64,000 nt of DNA from Ornithoclostridium sp949298505 (GCA_949298505.1 CASFWW010000023.1:47982-111981); one strand, 5' to 3'. Shown: positions 40,801-49,629, counted from the first letter of the stretch. Notes: generated by a model not told the origin, from the letters alone. Made by a program: numbers and translations.

Positions 40801-43507
40801 GCGCAACGGTGCGCATGTTGAACAGCGGCGTGAGCATCTTTGCATACTGCCTCAGATGTTTCAGTTCCTGTTCGAAAACTTCGAGTATCGCCGAACCTTC
40901 TTCATTCCACTTCTCGTCGAAAGTGAAATTCCCGATGTGTCTGAAAGGCGACTTTTCTATGTCTCCGCACTCCTTGGCTCTGAGGGCGAGTTCGGTCAGC
41001 ATTTCGATATATTTCTGGAAAGTGGACTCCACCAGCTTTTCGTAAAACATGCTGTCGATATGCAGACAGTCTCTCGAATCCTTGTTTTCGAAATAGCCCA
41101 TGATAGCCTGATACAGCGACACTCCGAGATATCTCCTGCGGTGCATAGCGTCAAGCTCTTTCTGCAATTTTTCCACGCAGGTGTTGATCTCCTGCAGTTT
41201 ATCGTCAATGTCGCCCGTCTCTTTCTGTTCTGTGAGAGACATCGTTCTGACGATCTGCGAAAGCACGGCGTTCTTGTTTGTCTTGTTGCTGTGAAGCTCC
41301 AGGCAGAAATCGCCCAGACCTATCTGCCGCAGTCTGTTGTGAACGACTGATAGCGCCGCCATCTTCTCCGCGACGAACAGAACGCGGCGTCCGCGCACTA
41401 TATTGTTTGCTATTATATTCGTGATCGTCTGGGATTTGCCCGTTCCCGGAGGGCCGTGGAGCACAAAGCTTTTTGACAGACTGTCGTAGATCGCGCTGTA
41501 CTGCGACGAATCCGCAGATATAGGCAGATACATCCTCTCCTCCGCCGTATACGCTTCATCGCTGCTTCTTGAAGAAAGATCGAACGCGCCCTCCGGCAGT
41601 TCGAGCTTATTGTTGATCAGAGAACGCACGATCGGATGTTCTCTGAACATGTCGGATTTGTATTTGACGTCGTACCACAGCTGATAGTTTGCAAAAGAAA
41701 GGCTGGCGATGAACACGTTGGAGAAGATCTCCCAGCCCTTTCTGCCCACCACTTCTTTCTTCAGACGCGCGATGACCGAAAGGATATTCTGCTGAGTGTC
41801 CAGTGCAACTTCGGCAAGTCCTCTTATGTCCTGATTGAATTCCTGATACAGAAATTCCAGCAACGTGCTGTTCAGACGTATGTCGTCCGTGTTGACGTCG
41901 ACCGTATATACGGGAGCCGCCACGCCCTTCTTGCTTATCGTCACCGGATAAAGGAGGAGCGGAGCGAACTTGTCCTCGCCGTGCTCGTTTTCTTTCCACT
42001 TCAGGAAGCCGGCGGCGACGTAAAGCGTGGTCGTGCCTGTCTCCTCCTGGATGGACGTTTCTTTTTTGATCAGCCTCTGCAAAGTTGCGTCGTGGTTTTT
42101 CTGATCGTAAACCGTAAGAAGCCTCTTGTTCTTGTATTCGTACGCGACGTAATCCACAAACGGTTTGAGATAGGAGCTTCTCTCAAAGCCTTCGCCCAGC
42201 TTGTCCGGATTCTGCACACCTTCTGACGGTCTGCAATCCACGGTGAACGTCCTGTTTTCGGTCAGCGCGCCAACAAAGTCTTCAAGTGAAGGCACCAGCA
42301 GTTTGACGGCGGTGCGCGAAACCTTGAAATTGAGCAGTGCGTTGCGCATGTCCATATCCAGAAGTCTGCGCTCCCATTGCGTCACTCTGTTTATCTCTTT
42401 CTGCCCGCCGATCTCGCCTCTGTATTCTCTGAACTGTTTAGGCGCGACGCTGGTCATGTAATCCGAGCTTTGCACCAGGTCGTAACCCTTGGGACCGTAC
42501 ACTCTCTCCGGAAGCGGGAACACATGCATTATGCGCGCGCGTTTGATGTCCACGGCGAAATCCACGCTGTAAGCGCGCCTGAGCGCCGTTATCGCGTTCT
42601 TTTCCGCCTTTTCGAAAGCCACTCCGTCAAACAGGTCGCTTATGCAGATCATCGTGAATTCGTTCACGCCCTTTTCCGATTTCTTGACCAGCGCGTCCAC
42701 GTCGTCGAACACGGCGTCCTGAGAACACTCATCGCTAAGATATACGCCGACGTACCATTTCCCTCCCGCTCTGCCTATGACCGCGTTCTGACCGTTCGCC
42801 TCTATCAGTGAAGCGTATACGAGCGCCGCTTCGAGCGGTGTGGCGACCTTGGAAGCGAAGAGGTTTTTATGAGACTGAATGACCTCTGAATCCTCCGCCT
42901 TGGGCTCCGCCATGTCGAAATGCTCGTCACCGAGCGCACTGTAACATGCGGCAAAATAGTTGCGCACGCCGTTGCGGTTGCCGTTGTAACCGACGAAATG
43001 CGCGAGTTTCCAGTCTTTGAGTCTGTTGTTGACCTGAGTTATCAGCGTGTTAACCTGCGCCGTACGCCTGACGAACGTGGCGAGAACTTCAGGATTTGTC
43101 CCGAAATTACACTTGTCGAAAGCGGTGACTGTGACCTTCGCGACGGCTCTGTCGACAACCGTGTCTCCGGTCAGGACTTCTACGACGATCTCTCCTTCCA
43201 TGTCGCTGTCTACTGCGACCATGTAAAGCGGAGAAAGCTTCGCCGTCGTTTCGAACTTGGCGGTGGTGCGCCTCGGAAGCACGCTCTGCTCTATCGTGCA
43301 GGGCAACAAAAAATCCGGCTGAGAAGATATCCTGACCTGAAGGTCCTCGATATCCGCTCCGCTGGTGTTCTTTACGTAAAGTCTTTTAATCGGACTGGTA
43401 TCGTTCTGGATCTGATAATAGCTTACGTTTGTGCTGCACTCAAGCGTTATTTCGACCAGCTTGCGCTCGTCGACAACTTCGGCAACAGTCTGATTTTCCT
43501 GCTCCAT
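37853..43507 (-). CDS. Giant DUF4011-SF1 helicase-nuclease protein, anti-phage candidate
   Basis: 1884 residues from ATG 43507 (TAAGGAG upstream; the frame is open to 43546). N-terminal Ig-like domain (about 20-115), a transglutaminase-like segment (about 150-330) and a DUF4011 block around VTQWERRLLDMDMRNALLNF. The superfamily 1 helicase core has Walker A HGPPGTGKSQTITN (about 684), Walker B VIFDEASQLPTCKAV with GDPKQLPPT (about 1290), VQGDERDLILFSVG and RLNVAVTRARNEMV (about 1524). A Vsr/DUF559-like nuclease domain with FKIDVAVVDPKN and a DUF3320-like end follow. This architecture has been reported among anti-phage systems. Isolated gene with its own promoter (43599-43627). Confidence 0.88.
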   Translation of the reverse strand: MEQENQTVAEVVDERKLVEITLECSTNVSYYQIQNDTSPIKRLYVKNTSGADIEDLQVRISSQPDFLLPCTIEQSVLPRRTTAKFETTAKLSPLYMVAVDSDMEGEIVVEVLTGDTVVDRAVAKVTVTAFDKCNFGTNPEVLATFVRRTAQVNTLITQVNNRLKDWKLAHFVGYNGNRNGVRNYFAACYSALGDEHFDMAEPKAEDSEVIQSHKNLFASKVATPLEAALVYASLIEANGQNAVIGRAGGKWYVGVYLSDECSQDAVFDDVDALVKKSEKGVNEFTMICISDLFDGVAFEKAEKNAITALRRAYSVDFAVDIKRARIMHVFPLPERVYGPKGYDLVQSSDYMTSVAPKQFREYRGEIGGQKEINRVTQWERRLLDMDMRNALLNFKVSRTAVKLLVPSLEDFVGALTENRTFTVDCRPSEGVQNPDKLGEGFERSSYLKPFVDYVAYEYKNKRLLTVYDQKNHDATLQRLIKKETSIQEETGTTTLYVAAGFLKWKENEHGEDKFAPLLLYPVTISKKGVAAPVYTVDVNTDDIRLNSTLLEFLYQEFNQDIRGLAEVALDTQQNILSVIARLKKEVVGRKGWEIFSNVFIASLSFANYQLWYDVKYKSDMFREHPIVRSLINNKLELPEGAFDLSSRSSDEAYTAEERMYLPISADSSQYSAIYDSLSKSFVLHGPPGTGKSQTITNIIANNIVRGRRVLFVAEKMAALSVVHNRLRQIGLGDFCLELHSNKTNKNAVLSQIVRTMSLTEQKETGDIDDKLQEINTCVEKLQKELDAMHRRRYLGVSLYQAIMGYFENKDSRDCLHIDSMFYEKLVESTFQKYIEMLTELALRAKECGDIEKSPFRHIGNFTFDEKWNEEGSAILEVFEQELKHLRQYAKMLTPLFNMRTVALTTPKLKALYRICKSFESDCVRKYFSAAAKGKKPRGIVDSYIEARSKTDNMIAEYTSRYGVYPSGLPMSEVADAAKTGVFSRAVKRVIPPDLDKKDRTAFAEYLLKCEQTRDVFERRSEELSEIFGIRSGDRVTLDAYANQIAALYENGKQLYAEFNGDVFDDSCASLTKYGVNNYTKFYMYAYESCARAEAAFCRVFNTGGYSGGNDLNAKVEYVGSLQKNFGFIPNWCKYQEMVEMCRKSGLDFVLEPLQDGEISAMEVLSCFKKCVYYNFIRSELLLDDVLCQFSGLNLEEVAARFKELSEEYERQTRKLLYEKLVANVPKPDAEGEHNLERVLLLRAEKSNMKGTTLRGLFSKIPHILATCCPCMLMSPTSVTQFLDIDMDKFDLVIFDEASQLPTCKAVGCIARCKNVIVVGDPKQLPPTTFFNVDYKDDEHYDVEDLDSILDDCLALGMPENHLLWHYRSLHESLIAFSNAMYYGNTLLTFPSPNELNSKVSFRYVDGVYERGGLKCNKKEGDELVAEVIRRLKDPSERKYSIGIVTFNIAQQNYIENELTKRIHENGLDAEAYDREEPVFVKNLENVQGDERDLILFSVGYAPDKNGKLSLNFGPINQSGGYKRLNVAVTRARNEMVVFSGISGHMIDLSRTNSKGVEGLKAFLEYAERGREMLAINSQDIAERGCGIGEMLAKELKDRGIVCDYNLGVSDFKIDVAVVDPKNKNRYVLAILADSENSCKLRGVKDRVTMQTKILRKLGWNVYQLWTVNYYNNPRREINKIKDYVTALTQKKVLSKKVIKEVMAKYRTPYRSYTVKPLSKPGTDYVLDIASEDKIKERIRAIIDRESPIEEHYLLDKLTSIYNIPGTAKKAIAQLVEYVGAFDGFRKEVGGKVFYVDKPVETFRPSDEKIKRDITRIYPDEIIAAVKCAIETNVGMTRDAVVKEVVALFGYGKKTKAVADWIDKAIETALDEKQLMITVDGILTT

Positions 43508-43598
43508 ATCCAACTCCTTACAAAAATTCCGGGCATTCCTGCCCATGGAAAAGTGATTTATAATACCAATGCAAACCTTGCCCCGAACTCACGTATAT

Positions 43599-43627
43599 AT
43601 TATAACAAAGATTTTGCGCGTTGACAA
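43599..43627 (-). promoter_or_regulatory. Promoter of the DUF4011-helicase gene
   Basis: Reverse-strand TTGTCA (43627-43622), 17 nt, TATAAT (43604-43599). The leader is about 85 nt to ATG 43507. Confidence 0.85.
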
Positions 43628-43933
43628 TACTATTGAAACTTTTCGGACGCGCCGGATACGTCGCAAATTATATGCAAAATCGCATTTTATACCGTTTTTC
43701 GCACCGCTTTCTGGCTGTTTTTTCGTTAAATACGCGTTTACGGCGGCAAAACGGCGAAAGCTTTCTCTCCTCTCCGGACCGCAGAAGAATTCTGAAAATG
43801 CCGTACGCTGCAATCGTTCCGATCCGGCGCGTCCGGAGTTCGCGTCTTTTCAACCGCAACCTACTTGCCCGCCTGTGTGCCGGCTTTTGTTTTAAAACTT
43901 TATCCGCAAACACTGTCAACGGGAAAATAACGC

Positions 43934-43963
43934 AAAAAAAAGGACGGTCCTTGCGGACCGCCC
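43934..43963 (-). terminator. Terminator of the beta-helix lipoprotein gene
   Basis: Reverse-strand stem GGGCGGTCC / GGACCGTCC (one wobble) with a GCAA tetraloop and eight T to 43934. Confidence 0.9.
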
Positions 43964-43983
43964 GTGCTTTTTCTTTTCCTGTA

Positions 43984-45330
43984 TTATTCTCTGCCGTGAA
44001 TAAGCTCGTAGCTGAGAGCTTTGTTGTCGTCGAGAGTTTCGGTGGGCTGAATGGTGATGTTTTCAGGATCGATACCGTACAGAAGGCAGGTGTGAGCGAT
44101 TTCTTTCGCCGCATCGGGCAACGGGAAGCTCTTCTGCACAAGGCCTACGTTTTCAGCTCCGGTAACCTTCGACTGGTTGGAAGAAAGCTTGCCGGTCGCG
44201 AGAATAACAATGCCGAAGTGTACGTAATCGTTGCCGTCGCTGCCCTTGGAGAAATAACCGTTGTATTCTTCTTTGCCGAGCTGGCTCTGAACGAGACCGT
44301 TGACCATACCTGCAAGAACTGCGCCTTCGGTTGCGGGCATCAGCTTCGCGGTGTCTCTGCTCTTCCAGTTGTAGATGTCTACGAAACCTTCAAGGCTGAG
44401 CGAGCAGTAACCTTTCTCGTTCGCAACTTCGGTCCAGCCGCACAGGATTATGCCGCAGACGACGGAGTTTGCGAAAACGGAATTCTTGACGATAAGATTG
44501 ACGCCGTCGTACTCGCAGGTCTCTGCCGCGAGAAGCGCGTCGGCGCCGTTTCTCATAACGGTGCCGTCAACCGTGCAGTCGACCGCGCCTTTGAGATAAA
44601 CCATCTTCTGAGAGTTTTCGAAAATGCAGTGCTTGATCGTGACCTGAGTACGCTTGCTGTTGTCGGTGCTGATGCCGTTGACGATCTGACCGTAGCCTTC
44701 GCAGTTTTCAAGGATAACTTCTTCGCCTTCATTATACTTTTTGCCGTAGAAGTAAACGTCCTGGAACACGGCTTTGTTGCCGTTGCTGACGTTGAACGCG
44801 TTGCCGCCTCTCGTCTTGACGGTGCCGCCGACGATGGAATTGACGACGACTTCTTTAGCGTTGCCGTAAATGGTCGAATTGATCACCTCAACGGCATCTT
44901 TGCCTTCAGAAGTGATGTTGTTCTGGATCATAACGTTCTTGGAAGCGGCGATCGCAGAAACGAGCCCTGCCCAATCGGAAACGTTCACGCCTTCGGACGC
45001 ATGCACCGTAAGGGTGACGGTCCCGTCTTCCTGGATGCCTTCAGCTTCGGTATCCTCGGGCTTGTAAGTGAGATTGAAGTCACCGGCGCTCTTGACCGTC
45101 AGAACGCTGCCGTCGAGAGTCGCGTTGCTGCCGGAGACAGTATATCCGCTGCCCGGAAGCGCGACTGAGAGATCCACAGTGCCCTCGGTGCCAACGTAAT
45201 AATTGCCTTCCATCAGCATGGTGAGTTCTTCACATTCAACGACGGTCTTGCTCTTTTTGCAGGAAACTGCGGTAAAGCACATCGTTGCGATGACGGCAAT
45301 TACCAATATTGTCAATACTACCTTTTTCAT
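43984..45330 (-). CDS. Lipoprotein with right-handed beta-helix-like repeats
   Basis: 448 residues. Signal peptide MKKVVLTILVIAVIATMCFT with lipobox TAVSC. After a Ser/Glu/Thr linker and an Ig-like segment, the region from about 120 to 300 shows short strand-turn repeats (NNITSEGKDAVEVINSTIYG, NCEGYGQIVNG, IKHCIFENSQKMVYLKG) typical of pectate-lyase-like beta helices. No catalytic residues can be identified, so it may bind rather than cleave a polysaccharide. The codon usage seems more GC-regular than neighbours. Has its own promoter (45449-45476). Confidence 0.75.
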   Translation of the reverse strand: MKKVVLTILVIAVIATMCFTAVSCKKSKTVVECEELTMLMEGNYYVGTEGTVDLSVALPGSGYTVSGSNATLDGSVLTVKSAGDFNLTYKPEDTEAEGIQEDGTVTLTVHASEGVNVSDWAGLVSAIAASKNVMIQNNITSEGKDAVEVINSTIYGNAKEVVVNSIVGGTVKTRGGNAFNVSNGNKAVFQDVYFYGKKYNEGEEVILENCEGYGQIVNGISTDNSKRTQVTIKHCIFENSQKMVYLKGAVDCTVDGTVMRNGADALLAAETCEYDGVNLIVKNSVFANSVVCGIILCGWTEVANEKGYCSLSLEGFVDIYNWKSRDTAKLMPATEGAVLAGMVNGLVQSQLGKEEYNGYFSKGSDGNDYVHFGIVILATGKLSSNQSKVTGAENVGLVQKSFPLPDAAKEIAHTCLLYGIDPENITIQPTETLDDNKALSYELIHGRE

Positions 45331-45448
45331 AATATCCTCCTATAGATATCCTTTATGTTGTCGGTTGCCCGACTTGTTGCTTCCGTATCACAAGCCCTCG
45401 GGAGACAATGCTACGCACAGCCGTCCAAAGACCTGCTTCACCATTTAC

Positions 45449-45476
45449 AGTATAACACAAAAAGAAAAAATGGCAA
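45449..45476 (-). promoter_or_regulatory. Promoter of the beta-helix lipoprotein gene
   Basis: Reverse-strand TTGCCA (45476-45471), 16 nt, TATACT (45454-45449), with a leader of about 110 nt ending in TAGGAGG. Confidence 0.65.
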
Positions 45477-45578
45477 GCGATATGTACAAACTGGTGCTTC
45501 ACATTTTACATTTGTGCATTTTAAGATACATATGCGCATTAATTACCGTTTTTTAGCATTCCGACGCTCTCCTGTCCG

Positions 45579-46814
45579 TTATAACGCAGTCTCCGAAAGG
45601 ATCTCGCCCGGCTTCTTACGGCACAGCTGTTTTCCGCTCCTGTAAGAATAAAGTACTCCCGAATGATCCCTGACCGCCTGATAATAGTCGGGTGCGTCAA
45701 TGACGACGAAATCCGCGCTTCCGCCTTCCTTTATTCCGTAATCTGAAAGCCCGAGAGTTTTCGCGGCATTGTGAGTGATAAACCTGTAACTATTCATGAT
45801 GTCGTCGTACCCGGTCATATGCAGAGCGTGCAGTCCGGCGTATACGACCTCTTTCAGATCTCCGTTGCCGAGAGGATACCACGGATCTCTTATGTCGTCG
45901 TGCCCGAATGACACGTTCAGCCCGTTCCCGAGCAGTTCCGGCACGCGCGTCAGACCTCTCCGCTTGGGATATCCGTCGAACCTGCCCTGAAGATTTAAAT
46001 TTACAAGCGGATTGGATACGAAATTTATTCCGGAAAGTCTCAGCACCCTCATAAGTCTGCCAATATACGCTTCGCTGTAAGAATGCATCGCCGTGGTATG
46101 GCTTGCCGTGACCTTCGCGCCGTTGCCGTATTCTATCGCTTTGGCGGCAAGCGTTTCAAGTCCTCTTGAGGACTCGTCGTCCGTCTCGTCGCAGTGCACA
46201 TCAAGGAACAGGTCTTTTTCCGCAGCAAGTTTCGCGGCATATCCGAGCGATTCCACCGCGTATTCCCTCGTGAACTCGTAATGAGGTATCGCGCCCACAC
46301 CGTCCGCGCCGGCGTCCACCGCCTTTTCGATCAACGCCTTTGCGCCCGGATAGCTCAGGATGCCCTCCTGCGGAAAAGCTATGATCTGCAGCGTGATTTT
46401 GTCTTTTATCTCCTCTTTCAGTTCGAGAAGCGCTTCGAGCGCCGTGAGAGTCGGATCGCATACGTCAACATGCGTACGGATGTACTGCACGCCGTTCAGC
46501 ATTTCCGCGCGTATCGCCTGCGCCGCGCGTTTCTTCACGTCCGCCTTCGTCAGAGTCTTTTTCCTCTCCGCCCATATTGCTATCCCTTCGAACAGAGTGC
46601 CGCTCTTGTTGAACCTGGGTTCGCCGGCAGTCATCGTCGCGTCAAGATGGATATGGCTCTCGATCATAGGAGGCAACACCAGCTTCCCCTGAAGATCGAT
46701 GACCTCCTCACCTTCAGCGTCAATGTCTTTCCCGATGCGGCAGAATACGCCGTCTTTGATCAGTATATCCTTCAACTCAGCAGAGTTTTCTATGCATGCG
46801 TTTTTGATTATCAT
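45579..46814 (-). CDS. codA: Cytosine deaminase
   Basis: Hydrolyses cytosine to uracil. 411 residues with close motif-by-motif agreement to E. coli CodA: SHIHLDATMTAGEPRFNKSG (metal His54, His56), IRTHVDVCDPTLTAL, AFPQEGILSYPGA, the HCDE at 207-210, ASHTTAMHSY, NLQGRFDGYPKRRG and GHDDIRDPWYPLGN. ATG 46814 follows GGAGAGAAT. It lies only 9 nt after the TIR-Sel1 gene and has no separate promoter, so both are transcribed together. No codB permease or other salvage gene is adjacent. Confidence 0.93.
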   Translation of the reverse strand: MIIKNACIENSAELKDILIKDGVFCRIGKDIDAEGEEVIDLQGKLVLPPMIESHIHLDATMTAGEPRFNKSGTLFEGIAIWAERKKTLTKADVKKRAAQAIRAEMLNGVQYIRTHVDVCDPTLTALEALLELKEEIKDKITLQIIAFPQEGILSYPGAKALIEKAVDAGADGVGAIPHYEFTREYAVESLGYAAKLAAEKDLFLDVHCDETDDESSRGLETLAAKAIEYGNGAKVTASHTTAMHSYSEAYIGRLMRVLRLSGINFVSNPLVNLNLQGRFDGYPKRRGLTRVPELLGNGLNVSFGHDDIRDPWYPLGNGDLKEVVYAGLHALHMTGYDDIMNSYRFITHNAAKTLGLSDYGIKEGGSADFVVIDAPDYYQAVRDHSGVLYSYRSGKQLCRKKPGEILSETAL

Positions 46815-46823
46815 ATTCTCTCC

Positions 46824-47894
46824 TCAGATGATGAAACTCTTGTCGTCGCTGTTGTAATAGATGTCGTAATACTTCTCAAGAGCTTCTTCGGCTTTGGTGT
46901 AACCTTTGTTTGAAGCGAGTATCCACATCGTCTTCGCTTTGATCACGTCGCGCTGACATCCGACGCCGAAGTAGTAGTTCTCCGCCAGCTTGTACTGAGC
47001 GAAAACCACGCCCTGATCTGCCGCCAGCATAAGCCAGTGATTGGCGATGATCGGGTTCTGATCGACGACCGTTCCGTTCAGATAGGCAAGCCCAAGTTTG
47101 TATTGCGACATCCCGTACCCGTTTTCCGCCGCCCTGATGTGCCAGCTTATCGCCTTGCTCAGATTCTTCTTCACCTCGATCCCGTTGTCGTACATCCACG
47201 CCAGGCTGTACTGCGCGATCGCACAACCGTTTTCAGCCGATTTCGTATACCACTCCAGAGCCTTTGCCCAGTTTTGCTCCGTGCCGTCTCCGGCTTCGTA
47301 GCACCACGCGAGATTGTTCTGCGCCGGCGCGTGACCCATCTCCGCCGCCAGAGAAAAGCACTCGAACGCCTTGGACAGATTCTTTCTCTCGCCGCCGCTT
47401 CCGTAATAATACTTCTTGCCCGCTTCGTAGAGCGCCTGAGCGTCTCCCTTTTCAGCCATCTTTTCTATATCGTCGCTGTCCTCGCCGCTTCCTTCGCTCG
47501 TCTTTTTCCCAAGCAAAGAAGTTATCCTGCCGATAAGCTGATCGAAAAACGACGCGTCGTCTTTGTAAACCAGATAATGAGTACTCGCAAGGTAGTATTC
47601 CATAGCAGGGGAAAGTTTGATCTCGTCCAGCAGCACGGAAACGATTTTCTTGTTTCTCATGACCGCAGAGTTGATCTCGTTTATCACGTGAGTGGACAGA
47701 TTGGAGCTTTTCGAGACCACGACGAGAAACACCCTTGCTTCTTCGATCTGATTGATTATAGTCGCGGCGTACTGGTCGCCGTAATCGGTATTCTCGTGCG
47801 CGACCCAGTATTTCAGCCCCTCTTGGGCAAATCTCGAGCATAACTGCTTGACTTTTTCTATGTCTTTGTTGGAATAAGAAACGAAAATATCCAT
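46824..47894 (-). CDS. TIR-Sel1 repeat protein
   Basis: 356 residues. A TIR domain occupies 1-125: box 1 MDIFVSYSNKD, the segment YWVAHENTDYGD, VSKSSNLSTHVINEI in which Glu73 sits six residues after Ser67, the spacing of the NADase SxWCxxE motif, and YYLASTHYLVY. Five or six Sel1 repeats (about 145-345) follow, of the form ALYEAGKKYYYGSGGERKN. Bacterial TIR domains of this type hydrolyse NAD+ or make cyclic signals in defence, while Sel1 repeats serve as a scaffold. It has a consensus promoter (47924-47952) and is followed 9 nt later by codA. Confidence 0.85.
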   Translation of the reverse strand: MDIFVSYSNKDIEKVKQLCSRFAQEGLKYWVAHENTDYGDQYAATIINQIEEARVFLVVVSKSSNLSTHVINEINSAVMRNKKIVSVLLDEIKLSPAMEYYLASTHYLVYKDDASFFDQLIGRITSLLGKKTSEGSGEDSDDIEKMAEKGDAQALYEAGKKYYYGSGGERKNLSKAFECFSLAAEMGHAPAQNNLAWCYEAGDGTEQNWAKALEWYTKSAENGCAIAQYSLAWMYDNGIEVKKNLSKAISWHIRAAENGYGMSQYKLGLAYLNGTVVDQNPIIANHWLMLAADQGVVFAQYKLAENYYFGVGCQRDVIKAKTMWILASNKGYTKAEEALEKYYDIYYNSDDKSFII

Positions 47895-47923
47895 AGTCTT
47901 TCCTCTTTGTCTAATATAAAAAT

Positions 47924-47952
47924 ATTATACCACTACGGCGCGCCGTTTGCAA
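47924..47952 (-). promoter_or_regulatory. Promoter of the TIR-codA operon
   Basis: Reverse-strand TTGCAA (47952-47947), 17 nt, TATAAT (47929-47924), about 30 nt before the start. Confidence 0.82.
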
Positions 47953-48132
47953 TATAACCGGCAAGTTTGTTTATGTTTTTAAGCGCCGAAAAGAAAATTA
48001 TCGCGCCGTCCGCTGTTTCTCCGCCGGCATGACAATGAAAAGCCGCGGCGTACAGCCGCGGCAGAATGACCCTTCCGGTCTTTACGGTTCGTATTTCGAT
48101 ATTATTATGCAAGGATCCGCTTTCGCTCAAAG

Positions 48133-48390
48133 TCACGCTTCCTTTGGAGACTGCGCCTCTCCCGCTGACGCGGAAAGAAGCGAATTGATCCTGCTTTGCA
48201 TTATCACGCTTCCGATAAGCGGTGAGAAAGCCGCAAACAGAACAGTGCCGGCATTCAACGCGCGAGTCCCGTAGCCGAGCTTCTTTTCTTCTGCAAAAAT
48301 TTGGTGCCCGTGTCTGTAATACCAGTAAATATAGAAGAAAGGCAGGATGATGTAAAGCACGGTTTCAAGCACGGTAAACACCTTCTTCAC
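48133..48390 (-). CDS. Hypothetical small membrane protein
   Basis: 85 residues with two hydrophobic segments (VLETVLYIILPFFYIYWYY and TVLFAAFSPLIGSVIM), split by a basic loop. No family recognised. It carries the recurrent motif site (48304-48313) inside its coding region, encoding YYRHGHQIF. Expression support is modest: no clean promoter, and downstream frames are doubtful. Could be real or a remnant. Confidence 0.5.
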   Translation of the reverse strand: MKKVFTVLETVLYIILPFFYIYWYYRHGHQIFAEEKKLGYGTRALNAGTVLFAAFSPLIGSVIMQSRINSLLSASAGEAQSPKEA

Positions 48391-48575
48391 GCCGCGTTTA
48401 CCGTTGAATCGCCCGGTTTATTCTGCACCTCGGTAACTCCCGGGTCCACGACGTTATTATACCATCCGTTTCACCCGTTCAGCCACCTATCGAACCCACT
48501 CAATTTGTAAACCTTCGGTTGCGAAATCCGGATAATTCGACAGATTTATCTCTGAAGGAGGATGCCGCACCAATA

Positions 48576-48604
48576 CAAAAATCGGGCCGCCATAACAGCC
48601 CGAT
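48576..48604 (-). terminator. Terminator of the polysaccharide cluster
   Basis: Reverse-strand stem ATCGGGC / GCCCGAT (48604-48598, 48587-48581) with a 10-nt loop and TTTTTG. It lies directly after the last gene of the cluster. Confidence 0.85.
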
Positions 48605-48612
48605 AAACCCCA

Positions 48613-49629
48613 TTATTTTACGCCTTTCATTCTTGCGTAAGTTTTAGCCATAATGCCGTACGTAAAATAAAGTTTGTGGTAAACAAGCCACGCCTTGAGC
48701 TTTACGACTTTTCCACAAGTAGCCGACACTTTAAGATATTGCTTATATGCCGTCTTATTGTTTGACTCTTTCCAATAAGGTTTGGAACAAAGCTTTTTGA
48801 TCTCTTTTACATAATGTTTTTCTGTCCCGACTATTGAATTTATCAACATTATCAAAAACTCAAAACGGGAAGAATACATTATATCTTCATTACCGGTTTC
48901 CTTTAAATAATTTTCAGCATATTCACAAAAAATTTGAGACGATTCTACAAAATTATCTCTGTTCCTATACTTTTTTGCATAAGCAAAAGGAACACTATGA
49001 AAATTTACGTTGTAATATAAATATTCATCTAACAATTCTTTTTTTTGAGATCTCTTCAAACATTCTAACATGTAAACACGATCCTCATCATGTGTCATGG
49101 CTTCGTTAAAACGTACATCTCTCAAAAGTTCGGATTTATATAACGTACGTATTGGCCCGCCTCTGACATTTTCAGATCCGCTATAAAATAAATATCTTGT
49201 ATCATTATCTCTTATAACTTTCCCAATATTTTTTTCTATTGATTTAGTTATATTTCCGCAAAATACACTATTAATCAAAAAGAAAACCATATCCGCGCCA
49301 GTTTCAAGCGCTTTATTAAAACACTTTTCATATGTCGTAACGTCCAGATAATCGTCGCTGTCTACAAAAGCGTAGTACTGTCCCGTCATAACGCTTAACC
49401 CAAAATTTCTTGCTTTGGAAACGCCTTTTTCTGACACAAACACTTTAACTCGCTCGTCTTTGGCGGCATATTCTTTACACATTTCCAGCGACCTGTCTGT
49501 AGACCCGTTTTCCACAAGTATTATTTCAAGATTTTTATACGTTTGATTTATTATGCTTTCCACGCAGCAATCTAAAGTCTTTTCAGCGTTATAAACAGGA
49601 ACGATAACACTTATTTGATTTTCTTCCAT
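48613..49629 (-). CDS. Family 2 glycosyltransferase
   Basis: 338 residues from ATG 49629 (AAAGGG upstream; GTG 49638 alternative). GT-A fold: ISVIVPVYNAEKTLDCCVES, VENGSTDRSLEMCKE, the DXD motif in AFVDSDDYLDV and an acidic EDRVYML region. C-terminal half is AT-rich and poorly conserved. Adds a sugar in capsule or teichoic-acid synthesis; donor unknown. Last gene of the cluster, 15 nt after tagD. Confidence 0.88.
   Translation of the reverse strand: MEENQISVIVPVYNAEKTLDCCVESIINQTYKNLEIILVENGSTDRSLEMCKEYAAKDERVKVFVSEKGVSKARNFGLSVMTGQYYAFVDSDDYLDVTTYEKCFNKALETGADMVFFLINSVFCGNITKSIEKNIGKVIRDNDTRYLFYSGSENVRGGPIRTLYKSELLRDVRFNEAMTHDEDRVYMLECLKRSQKKELLDEYLYYNVNFHSVPFAYAKKYRNRDNFVESSQIFCEYAENYLKETGNEDIMYSSRFEFLIMLINSIVGTEKHYVKEIKKLCSKPYWKESNNKTAYKQYLKVSATCGKVVKLKAWLVYHKLYFTYGIMAKTYARMKGVK

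Larger units (their letters stand above)
43547..43983 (-). other. Non-coding stretch between helicase gene and beta-helix lipoprotein
   Basis: About 430 nt without a gene I can support. It holds the helicase promoter (43599-43627) and, at the left of the lipoprotein gene, its terminator (43934-43963). The intermediate 300 nt carry only short unsupported frames. Confidence 0.55.

Noticed and set aside
43621..45168. 515-codon forward reading frame
   Set aside because: Antisense to the beta-helix lipoprotein, which has signal peptide, promoter and terminator; this frame has none.
47933..48136. 67-codon reverse frame upstream of the TIR gene
   Set aside because: It runs into the TIR promoter, includes an 8-bp palindromic hairpin (GCCGCGGC repeated) and shows no domain; it overlaps the small membrane protein gene by 4 nt, but evidence is too thin.
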